Below are positions 9,901 to 15,952 of a DNA stretch of 64,000 nucleotides, in pieces. The position numbers were made by a program, and so were the translations under genes. Source of the DNA: Kitasatospora sp. NBC_01266 (GTDB lineage: Bacteria > Actinomycetota > Actinomycetes > Streptomycetales > Streptomycetaceae); contig NZ_CP108458.1 in the NCBI RefSeq assembly GCF_036242395.1, positions 2,790,001-2,854,000 of the forward strand. Reading direction: 5' to 3'. The notes beneath the pieces are model-generated. The model saw nothing but the letters and a program-made list of their open reading frames with translations. It made no database searches and was not told where the DNA came from. Numbering within the stretch: position 1 is the first letter of the stretch; each line of letters begins with the position of its first letter.

Positions 9901-10035
9901 GAGCGGCTGCTGGGCGCCCATGTGCCCGCCCGAGTGGTCTTCCAGGAGTCGACGCTGGGCGGCATGGCAGCGCGGATCGAGCACTGGCGGTCCGAACGGC
10001 ACCGGCAGACCGACAGCGGAGGAGAACAGAAGTGA
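6949..10035 (+). CDS. Type I PKS module KS-AT-T
   Basis: 1028 residues. The KS domain (about 1-425) has catalytic Cys173 in QSACSTGL, the His of EAHGSGTALGD and the His of KSAVGHL, so all three catalytic residues are present. The AT domain (about 515-840) has FPGVGDQYS, Ser635 in GHSLGE and the specificity motif HAFH at 731. HAFH is usually associated with malonyl-type rather than methylmalonyl units. A Thr/Ala/Pro-rich linker leads to a carrier domain with GGDSLMS (Ser974). There are no KR, DH or ER domains, so a beta-keto intermediate would be passed on unless it is modified in trans. It overlaps the loading protein (ATGA) and the extender-unit cassette (GTGA), indicating one transcript. 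The unit is probably supplied by the neighbouring glycerate-derived pathway. Confidence 0.93.
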   Translation: MTAIAVIGLAGRFPDSPTVERYWANLLAGRDCITRASAEELHGLVPEGQLGDPRWVGASGRIEGVFDFDPGFFGMAISDARITDPQHRLLLRTACEALEDACVVPGADDARIGVFAGVGNNRHEALVRAALAARGEEPDELALEIGHAKDHASTKLAYRLGLTGPSMAVQSACSTGLLAIHQACQSLAAYESDVALAAAAAIRVPEQYGYVYLPGSIGSADGSCRPFSSRASGAVAGDGVAAVVLKRLVDAEADGDRILAVVRGSAVNNDGAKAGYGAVSAAAQERVIRDALLLAEVEPATVGSIEAHGSGTALGDAVEWSALSAVYGKSSGPGPWVGSVKSAVGHLREAAGLAGFIRAVLSVRDGVVPPILNLGLPADYVSRDHGALRLPRAVQTWTSRDPRRAAISSFGLGGTNAHLIVEQPPARPEPTAAAPAAEGRAEVLLVSAGSAAGLAGTTAAWREALLTDGAEPAAFADVSQSGRRHRTHRRFAVGSEPASLAEQLATDSEAVSTLAGRRDLAFVFPGVGDQYSAMAAGLHGRLPGFDRRLTDYLRQCGELAGRDLLKDLYPDGVRQRPAATEATFDLRRLAGRSTQDGSALFDPVGSHAVLFSLQLALAQSLADLGLTPAAVTGHSLGELVAASVAGVFRLDDALQLVVRRAQLVAQQPESAMLAVSLPADRALELTGPEVWLAAVNSPRGCVLGGTPAGLLAVQEQLSRREEPGRLLPVRHAFHTPLLRAAGEQLAELLCGYRLSRPAVPMVANLTGQWADEEFTDPGYWSRQLTAPVLFGQALVTTAERCRLLLEIGPGQLRTLAAQSGAALGGATVLATMRREYQREADDAVLGRALGGLWQAGVEIDWPRLRGGAPARRAGLPPTALDLRPLRIADRLPDLTEPRTGAAAIPTATGPSQSSPVRPAPATTTATATAPIGAGSTVEPPAAGVLPLLAELWSSILGAPDPRPADDFFELGGDSLMSYRVIVGLERLLGAHVPARVVFQESTLGGMAARIEHWRSERHRQTDSGGEQK

Positions 10036-10919
10036 ACCAGCTCACCCTTGGCATCGTCGGAGCCGGCGTGATCGGCTCCAGCCTGGCCCAGGCCGTGCTC
10101 GACAGCGGCCTGGACGTGGTCCTGCACGACAACGACCCGCAGGCGCTGGCCAACGCCGAGCAGCGGATGGCGACCGAGCGACGGATGGCCCGGCTGGGCG
10201 GTCGGCGACCCGCCGCCGAAGGCACCCTCACGCTCGCCACCGAGCTGAGCGCGCTGGCCGCCGCCGACCTGGTGGTGGAGAACATCGTCGAGGACGAGGC
10301 CGCCAAGACCGAGGTGCACCGCCGCCTGGACCAGGTGCTGGCGCCGCGCACGGTGGTCGCGGTCAACACCTCGGCGGTCCCGGTCACCAGCCTCGCGCTG
10401 GCCACCGACCACCCGGACCGGGTGCTGGGCGCGCACTTCATGAACCCCGTCGGGCTGACCACGATGGTGGAGGCCGTCCGGACCCCGCACACCGCCCCCT
10501 GGGCGGTCGAGGCCCTGCGCGACCTGCTGGCCCGGATGGGCAAGAGCACGGTCGTGGTGGACGACGCACCGGGCTTCGTGATCAACCGCTGCCTGATGAT
10601 CTTCGTGAACGAGGCCGCCGCCCTGCTGGACGACGGCGTGGCGAGCCCGCTGGAGGTCGACCGCCTCTTCCAGGGCTGCCTGGGACACCGCAGCGGCCCG
10701 CTGCGCACGGCCGACCTGATCGGCGTCGACACGGTGGTGCGCACCCTGGAGGTGCTCGCCCGGCAGTTCGGCGCCGAGGGCGCCCGCCGCCCCGAGGGTC
10801 CGCAGCGCCCCGAGCGCTTCGAGCCCTGCGCACGGCTGCGGCGGATGGTCGCGGACGGCCACCTCGGCCGCAAGTCAGGACATGGATTCTTCACCTACCC
10901 GGAGCTGCAGACGATATGA
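10032..10919 (+). CDS. 3-hydroxyacyl-CoA dehydrogenase-like, extender-unit pathway (FkbK-type)
   Basis: 295 residues from a GTG at 10032 with GGAGAA upstream, overlapping the PKS stop. The N-terminal NAD-binding motif is GIVGAGVIGSSLAQAV and the C-terminal dimerisation domain follows DDAPGFVINRCLM. HxFNP-type residues are seen as GAHFMNPV. In methoxymalonyl-ACP pathways this enzyme (FkbK-type) oxidises glyceryl-ACP at C3. It is part of a contiguous dehydrogenase-ACP-ACAD-FkbH cassette, which is the main reason for this functional call. A housekeeping fatty-acid role is unlikely given the overlaps on both sides. Confidence 0.88.
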   Translation: MNQLTLGIVGAGVIGSSLAQAVLDSGLDVVLHDNDPQALANAEQRMATERRMARLGGRRPAAEGTLTLATELSALAAADLVVENIVEDEAAKTEVHRRLDQVLAPRTVVAVNTSAVPVTSLALATDHPDRVLGAHFMNPVGLTTMVEAVRTPHTAPWAVEALRDLLARMGKSTVVVDDAPGFVINRCLMIFVNEAAALLDDGVASPLEVDRLFQGCLGHRSGPLRTADLIGVDTVVRTLEVLARQFGAEGARRPEGPQRPERFEPCARLRRMVADGHLGRKSGHGFFTYPELQTI

Positions 10920-11221
10920 CGACCCATGCGAGCATTGCCGCTGACCACGTCACCACCGACTCGGCCGCCCCCGCCGACCAGGACGAGCTCATCCGGCGCG
11001 AGACCACCCGCTTCCTCCAGCGCTACATCGACGAGGCCGAACTGCGCTCGGGCGACCGGCTGATCACCGGCGGCCTGCTCGACTCGCTGGCCACCGTGGC
11101 CCTGGTGGCCTTCGTGGAGCGCCAGTTCGCGGTCACGGTACTGGACGAGGACCTCGACCTGACGAACTTCGACAGCATCACCGCGATCGCCGGCTTCGTA
11201 CGCCGCAAGCAGGACCGGTGA
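10916..11221 (+). CDS. Acyl carrier protein for glycerate-derived extender unit (FkbJ-type)
   Basis: 101 residues. The phosphopantetheine site is in GGLLDSLATVALV, with the LDS motif typical of discrete ACPs of the methoxymalonyl/hydroxymalonyl pathway rather than the GGDS of the assembly-line carriers around it. The start ATG overlaps the dehydrogenase stop and its stop overlaps the next GTG start. Its likely role is to carry the glyceryl, then 2-hydroxymalonyl or 2-methoxymalonyl, group made by the neighbouring enzymes and to present it to the AT domain. Confidence 0.88.
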   Translation: MTTHASIAADHVTTDSAAPADQDELIRRETTRFLQRYIDEAELRSGDRLITGGLLDSLATVALVAFVERQFAVTVLDEDLDLTNFDSITAIAGFVRRKQDR

Positions 11222-12381
11222 GCCCGGTGAGCACTCCCGCCGCCGTGCTGGGCCACCGGCTGGCCGACGTCCTGCACGGGGTCGGCAGCACCGTCGACCG
11301 CGACGCCGAGGTGCCGCCCCGGCTGATCGACGAACTGGCCCGCAGCGGCGCGCTGGCCGCCATGGTGCCGGCGGAGTACGGCGGCCGACCGCTGGGCTTC
11401 GCCGAGTACGGACGGCTCTGCGCGCTGGTGGCGGCCGAGTCCGCGGCCCTGCAGAGCCTGCTGACCGTGCACGGCATGGTCTGCCTGAGCATCGCCCGCT
11501 GGGCCGGGGCGGACGCCCGGGCGCGCTTCCTGCCCCGGCTCGCCGCCGGCGAACTGCTCGGCGCGTTCGCGCTCAGCGAGGAGGAGGCCGGCAGCGACAT
11601 GCGGGCCATCCGGACCACCGCCACCGCCGGCCCGACCGCAGCCGCCGGCCGACTGGTCAACGGGCAGAAGAAGTGGATCAGTTTCGGCACCGCGGCCGGC
11701 CTCTTCCTGGTCTTCGCCAAGGCCGAGGACGGCGAGCTGGCCCTGCTGGTCGAGCGCGACGCGCCCGGCGTCCAGGTCCGGCCCGCCCCGCGCACCGCCG
11801 GCTTTCGCGGCGGCATGCTCGGCGAACTCACCCTGACGGACTGCCTGGTGCCGCCCGAGTCGATCCTGGGCCGCCCCGGCACCGGGCTGAGCCGGATCGC
11901 GCTGGGCGCACTCACGCTCGGCCGGCTCTGCGTGGCCTTCGGCTCGCTCGGCCTGGCCCGCAGCGCCTGCGACGCCGCGCTCGAACACAGCGGCCGGCGC
12001 CGCCAGTTCGGGGTGCAACTGCGCGAACACCAGCTGGTGGCCGGGCTGCTGGCCGACGCGGTGGCGGCCACCGAGTCCGCCGAACTGCTCTGCGAACGGG
12101 CCGCCGCCGCCCTGGACGCCGACGACGAATGGAGCCAGTTCCACGTGCTGCTGGCCAAGTTGACCGCCTCCCGGGCCGCCTCCGGGGCGGCCGGCACGGC
12201 CGCCCAGCTGCACGGCGCCGCCGGCCTGGTCGAAGGCAGCCCGGTGGAACGCTACGTCCGCGACGCGCGGGTGATGGAAGTCATCGAGGGCAACACCCAG
12301 TTGATCCAGCAGCTGATCTCGGCCCAGGCCGTGGCCCGTCAGCGCGCGACCCGAGCCCAGGAGCCCCGCCATGCCCGGTGA
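11218..12381 (+). CDS. Acyl-CoA dehydrogenase-like oxidase (FkbI-type)
   Basis: 387 residues from a GTG at 11218. Flavin acyl-CoA dehydrogenase hallmarks are AFALSEEEAGSDMR, the KKWISFGTAAG strand, RRQFGVQLREHQLV and the C-terminal MEVIEGNTQLIQQLI containing the usual catalytic Glu region. In the methoxymalonyl-ACP pathway this family takes the C3-oxidised ACP intermediate to the carboxyl/enediol level. It overlaps FkbH by 11 bases. The assignment rests on family plus gene order (dehydrogenase, ACP, ACAD, FkbH). Confidence 0.88.
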   Translation: MSPVSTPAAVLGHRLADVLHGVGSTVDRDAEVPPRLIDELARSGALAAMVPAEYGGRPLGFAEYGRLCALVAAESAALQSLLTVHGMVCLSIARWAGADARARFLPRLAAGELLGAFALSEEEAGSDMRAIRTTATAGPTAAAGRLVNGQKKWISFGTAAGLFLVFAKAEDGELALLVERDAPGVQVRPAPRTAGFRGGMLGELTLTDCLVPPESILGRPGTGLSRIALGALTLGRLCVAFGSLGLARSACDAALEHSGRRRQFGVQLREHQLVAGLLADAVAATESAELLCERAAAALDADDEWSQFHVLLAKLTASRAASGAAGTAAQLHGAAGLVEGSPVERYVRDARVMEVIEGNTQLIQQLISAQAVARQRATRAQEPRHAR

Positions 12382-13408
12382 CCAGATCAAGTGCGTGGTG
12401 TGGGATCTCGACAACACGCTGTGGGACGGCGTCCTGCTGGAGAACGACACGCTGAGCCTGCGCCCCGGGGTCCGCGAGCTGATCGAGGAGCTGGACCGGC
12501 GCGGCGTGCTGCTCTCGGTCGCCAGCAAGAACGAGCCGCAGCGGGCCCTGGCCAAGCTCGCCGAGTTCGGCCTCCAGGAGTACTTCCTGTATCCGGAGAT
12601 CTCCTGGCAGCCCAAGTCCGGGATGCTGCGCGAGATCGCCGGCCGGCTCAACATCGGCCTGGACAGCCTGCTCTTCGTCGACGACTCGCCCTTCGAACGG
12701 GCCGAGGTGGCGGACGCCGTGCCGCAGGTCCGCTGCCTGGACGCCGCCGACCTCGACCAGCTGCCCCGGCATCCCGCGCTCCCCGAGTCGGTCAGCGCCG
12801 AGGCCGGCCAGCGGCGCCGGCTGTACCGCGAGGCCCAGTCCCGCCAGTCGTACGAGGAGTCCTACGCGGGCCCCCGGGTGACGTTCCTGCGCTCGCTGGA
12901 GATGAAGCTCCAGCTGGCCCCGGCCACGCCCGACGACCTGCTGCGGGCCGCCGAGTTGACCCAGCGCACCCACCAACTCAACACCACCGGGCTGACCTTC
13001 TCGGTCGAGGAGCTGTCGGCGCTGCGCACCGACCCCTCGCAGGAACTGCTGGTCGCCAGGCTGACCGACCGGTTCGGCGACCTGGGGACCATCGGACTCG
13101 TGCTGCTGGGCCGGCAGGGCGGCGAGTCGCGGATCCGGCTCTTCCTGATGTCCTGCCGGGTGATGGGCCGCAACATCGGCGGCGCGATCCTCACCCACCT
13201 GGCCCGGTCGGCCGATGCCCGCGGCGAGCCGCTCACCGCGGACTTCCTGCCCACCGAGGTGAACCGCCCGATGTACCTGGTCTACCGGCTGGCCGGCTTC
13301 CAGGAGACGACCGAGGGTGCCGACCCCGTCCGCCGGCTGCGCCTGGCCCCCGGCACCGGCCGCGACTACCCGGACTACCTCCAGCTCGACCTCGCCCAAC
13401 TCGCCTGA
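12371..13408 (+). CDS. FkbH-like HAD glyceryl transferase
   Basis: 345 residues. The HAD-type phosphatase motif VVWDLDNTLWDGVL is at the N terminus, LLFVDDSPFERAEV is motif IV, and the C-terminal part is GNAT-like with MSCRVMGRNIGG, containing the Cys that carries the glyceryl thioester in FkbH proteins. These enzymes take the glyceryl unit of 1,3-bisphosphoglycerate, dephosphorylate it and load it on a discrete ACP. This is the signature enzyme of the hydroxymalonyl/methoxymalonyl extender pathway. Length and motifs are complete. Confidence 0.95.
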   Translation: MPGDQIKCVVWDLDNTLWDGVLLENDTLSLRPGVRELIEELDRRGVLLSVASKNEPQRALAKLAEFGLQEYFLYPEISWQPKSGMLREIAGRLNIGLDSLLFVDDSPFERAEVADAVPQVRCLDAADLDQLPRHPALPESVSAEAGQRRRLYREAQSRQSYEESYAGPRVTFLRSLEMKLQLAPATPDDLLRAAELTQRTHQLNTTGLTFSVEELSALRTDPSQELLVARLTDRFGDLGTIGLVLLGRQGGESRIRLFLMSCRVMGRNIGGAILTHLARSADARGEPLTADFLPTEVNRPMYLVYRLAGFQETTEGADPVRRLRLAPGTGRDYPDYLQLDLAQLA

Positions 13409-13461
13409 CCGCTGAGCAGTTTCCCCCTTACCTGCCACATCTCGACGAACGGAGTACCACC

Positions 13462-14082
13462 ATGCAGGCCTTCACCGACCGCTGGGTCGACGGGTTCAGC
13501 CAGCTCTACGACAACGACGACCTCGCCAAGATCTCCTGGGTCACCACCTCGGTCAGCCCGGCGCTGCAGGAGCTCGTCATCAACGGCACCCTCGCGCCCG
13601 GCTCCCGCGTGGTGGACCTCGCCTGCGGGCCGGGCGTGCACGCCATCTTCCTGGCCAAGCACGGCATGCGGGTGACCGGGATCGACCGCTCCACCACCGC
13701 GCTGGCCAAGGCCCGCGAACTGGCCGGCTTCTACGCCGCCGAGGTCGACTTCCTCGAGGGCGACATCCTCGACACACCGCTGCCGGACGGCTGCGCCGAC
13801 GTCGTGCACGACTCCTTCGTCTTCCACAACGTCCGCCCCGAGGCCCGCGAGGCCTACCTGGACGAGGCCGCGCGGCTGCTGGCGCCCGGTGGACTGATGG
13901 TCATCGTCGGCTTCTCCGACCGGATGTCCCCCGGCTCCGGCCCGATCCGGCTGACCTCCGACGACCTGCTCGAGCACGCCCTGCCCCGGTTCCGCGTCGA
14001 GGAGCTGCGCCGGTTCCGCAACCTGCCCACCGCGAAGCGCCCCGACCAGTGGCACTGGCTGGCCGTGCTCCGCCGCCGCTGA
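13462..14082 (+). CDS. Class I SAM-dependent methyltransferase
   Basis: 206 residues from the ATG at 13462, with GGAG eight bases upstream. The SAM-binding motif is VVDLACGPGVHAIFLAKHG (about 51-69), followed by an acidic GIDRS and the motif-II-like DVVHDSFVFHNV. It belongs to the Methyltransf_11/25-like group. This differs from the catechol-type FkbG O-methyltransferase usually found in methoxymalonyl cassettes. It sits directly after FkbH, so 2-O-methylation of hydroxymalonyl-ACP is plausible, but methylation of the finished product cannot be excluded. Confidence 0.8.
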   Translation: MQAFTDRWVDGFSQLYDNDDLAKISWVTTSVSPALQELVINGTLAPGSRVVDLACGPGVHAIFLAKHGMRVTGIDRSTTALAKARELAGFYAAEVDFLEGDILDTPLPDGCADVVHDSFVFHNVRPEAREAYLDEAARLLAPGGLMVIVGFSDRMSPGSGPIRLTSDDLLEHALPRFRVEELRRFRNLPTAKRPDQWHWLAVLRRR

Positions 14083-14138
14083 CCCCAGCACCGCCGCCCG
14101 CCCCCGCCCGCACCGCTCTCTCTGATCAGGACTCCCCC

Positions 14139-14927
14139 ATGGTGAACTCGATGGCGAACTCGTTGATGCGCTTCAAGGACCGGACGGTCCTGGTGACGGG
14201 CGGTGGGCGCGGCATCGGCCGGGCCGTCGCGCTCGCCTTCGCCGAAGAGGGCGCCCGGGTGGCGGTGCTGAGCCGCACCACCGACCAGGTCGACGCGGTG
14301 GCCGACGAGCTGCGCCAGACCGGCTCCGACGCGCTCGCCGTCACCTGTGACGTCGCCGACCCCGACGCCGTGCACCGCGCCGTCGGCGAGGTGGAGCGCG
14401 GGTTCGGCGCGATCGACGTCCTGGTCAACGCCGCCGGCATCTTCGCCATGGGCCCGACCGAGGACTTCCCCACCGCCTCCTCCCGCGCCCTGTTCGACAC
14501 CAACGTGCTGGGCACGTTGGAGATGTGTCGGGCCGTCAGCACCGGCATGCTCCGCCGCGGCGAGGGCCGCATCATCAACTTCGCCTCGCTGCTCTCCTTC
14601 ACCGCCTTCCCCGGCCGGGCCGGCTACGCGGCGAGCAAGGGCGCGGTCCTCCAACTGACCCGCTCGCTGGGCATCGAGTGGGCCGCCCAGGGCATCCGCG
14701 TCAACGCCGTGGCCCCCGGCATGATCAAGATCGAGACCCCGCACCCCGCCGTCCAGGCCGGCACCCTCGACGAGGACGCCATCGTCCGCCGCATCCCCGC
14801 GGGCCGCCGCGGCCGTCCCGCCGACATCACCGGCCCGGTCCGCTTCCTGGCCTCCGCCGAGGCCGAGTACATCACCGGCCAGACCCTGGTGGTCGACGGC
14901 GGCTGGCTGAGCTACGGCTACCTGTAG
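14139..14927 (+). CDS. Short-chain dehydrogenase/reductase
   Basis: 262 residues from the ATG at 14139, chosen for its CAGGA ribosome site; downstream ATGs at 14151 and 14166 are alternatives. Classical SDR motifs are TGGGRGIGRAVAL (cofactor), NAAGIF, the catalytic Ser in the INFASLLSF strand and YAASK (catalytic Tyr and Lys), and the C-terminal GQTLVVDGGW. It may act as a trans ketoreductase on the beta-keto product of the KS-AT-T module, which lacks its own KR, or as a tailoring enzyme. This is inferred from position. A strong hairpin follows the stop. Confidence 0.85.
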   Translation: MVNSMANSLMRFKDRTVLVTGGGRGIGRAVALAFAEEGARVAVLSRTTDQVDAVADELRQTGSDALAVTCDVADPDAVHRAVGEVERGFGAIDVLVNAAGIFAMGPTEDFPTASSRALFDTNVLGTLEMCRAVSTGMLRRGEGRIINFASLLSFTAFPGRAGYAASKGAVLQLTRSLGIEWAAQGIRVNAVAPGMIKIETPHPAVQAGTLDEDAIVRRIPAGRRGRPADITGPVRFLASAEAEYITGQTLVVDGGWLSYGYL

Positions 14928-14935
14928 CGCCGCCC

Positions 14936-14975
14936 GCGGCACCCGGACTCGCGTGCTGTCGGGTCCGGGTGCCGC
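14936..14975 (+). terminator. GC-rich hairpin after the extender-unit operon
   Basis: Perfect 13-bp inverted repeat (14936-14948 with 14963-14975) and a 14-base loop, nine bases after the SDR stop. There is no T-run, as is common for actinobacterial terminators. It probably ends the transcript coming from the left. Confidence 0.6.
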
Positions 14976-15117
14976 GCGGGAACCAGGGGTTCCCGGGCCA
15001 CAGGTGTGGGCCCAACGGGCCAAGACCACCTGAGCACCCGCGGCCCCGACCACCGCGATAAACCATCTGGGCTAACCCGAGTGGCCCAGCACCCGCGTCT
15101 CTCGGAGCATCGCACGT

Positions 15118-15354
15118 ATGGACGTGTACGAAATGCGCGCCGAACACGAGGCCGGGGACCCCAAGGCCAGAATCCTGCACTGGCACATGGTCAGGGACCA
15201 CAGCAGCCAGGCCATGTGCGGTCGCGAGATCACCCCCGATGCCGCAGCGCAGTCCCCGGACGCCTGGGGATCGCCGGCCGCGCAGCCCTTCTGCCACTCC
15301 TGCGGGGCCGCCTACCTGCGGCAGGTACCGCAGACCACCGGCCGGCCGCCGTGA
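15118..15354 (+). CDS. Small Cys/His-rich hypothetical protein
   Basis: 78 residues, ATG at 15118 with GGAG ten bases upstream. It contains a spaced His/Cys set: HWHMVRDH, then CGREI, then CHSCGAAYL, a pattern fitting one structural zinc site. Similar small WH...CG...CxxC proteins are common hypothetical proteins in Streptomyces. No catalytic function can be assigned. It is separated from the cluster operons by hairpins on both sides. It does not look like a leader-core precursor peptide for the nearby LanB-like proteins, because it is acidic/His-rich throughout and has no variable Ser/Thr/Cys tail. Confidence 0.55.
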   Translation: MDVYEMRAEHEAGDPKARILHWHMVRDHSSQAMCGREITPDAAAQSPDAWGSPAAQPFCHSCGAAYLRQVPQTTGRPP

Positions 15355-15426
15355 CAGGCCTGAGCGCACCGCTCCGCGCAGGTCGCCACCACGCAGGTGA
15401 TCGACCGGTTCGGCCCCCAGCACGCG

Positions 15427-15456
15427 ACGAGCCCCCGCCACGAGGCGGGGGCTCGT
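15427..15456. terminator. Bidirectional hairpin between converging genes
   Basis: Perfect 13-bp stem (15427-15439 with 15444-15456) and a 4-base loop, lying between the plus-strand small gene and the minus-strand MbtH gene. It fits a bidirectional intrinsic terminator without a long T-run. Confidence 0.75.
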
Positions 15457-15496
15457 TCCGTGTGCCGCCGGTCCAGCCGGCTGCCCTGCCCGCGCC

Positions 15497-15709
15497 TCAC
15501 CCCACCGGGGCCGCCGCCATCTGCCGGCGCAGGCTGAGCGGCCGCATGTCCGTCCAGACGCGGTCGATGTGGTCCAGGCACGCCTGGCGCGGGCCCCTGG
15601 TGCCCTCCTGGCGCCAGCCGGCGGGCAATTCGCGGTCGGCGCGCCAGATGGAGTACTGCTCCTCGTCGTTGAGGACGACGAGGTGCTCGGGTTCCTGAAC
15701 GGTGCTCAT
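15497..15709 (-). CDS. MbtH-like NRPS accessory protein
   Basis: 70 residues; ATG at 15709 with GGAGGAG eight bases upstream. The family signature is complete: NDEEQYSIWR, LPAGWR, the central Gly, CLDHI and VWTDMRPLSLR. MbtH-like proteins bind adenylation domains and are needed for their solubility or activity. Its presence on the opposite strand but inside the cluster suggests it serves the A domains of the two large NRPSs and possibly the free-standing A domain. It is divergent from the LanB-like gene, so the 243-base gap must hold promoters for both. Confidence 0.95.
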   Translation of the reverse strand: MSTVQEPEHLVVLNDEEQYSIWRADRELPAGWRQEGTRGPRQACLDHIDRVWTDMRPLSLRRQMAAAPVG

Positions 15710-15952
15710 GCGATGGGCTCCTCCCCTGCGGGATCGGTGGATGGTCGCCGGGCGACGGGTCCAGCTTGGCCGGGGGCGGACCGGGGCGGACAGGGGCGAA
15801 CACGCGGACGCCGTCGCGGTCGTGACTGCCGGTTCTTCTCTGTCGGCGCGGCGCGCGGGTCGGCAGGGTGCTGACAGGCCGAGAACCGGTCTGCCGGTCG
15901 GACTGGGCGAACCAGCCGCCCGACCCTCGCCGCACCTGGAAGGAGTCCCACC
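15710..15952. promoter_or_regulatory. Divergent promoter region, MbtH / LanB-like operon
   Basis: A 243-base non-coding gap between divergent starts. Both ends carry strong ribosome sites (GGAGGAG for MbtH on the minus strand, GGAAGGAG for the LanB-like gene). I see no convincing -10/-35 pair or operator by eye. Confidence 0.4.

Noticed and set aside
12371..13408. FkbH-like gene as a general HAD phosphatase
   Set aside because: The C-terminal GNAT-like half with the SCRVMGR Cys and the gene order with ACP, ACAD and dehydrogenase indicate the glyceryl transferase family.
15118..15354. Small ORF considered as precursor peptide for the LanB-like proteins
   Set aside because: It has a zinc-site-like Cys/His spacing and no leader-core division, lies behind hairpins and is not next to the LanB genes.
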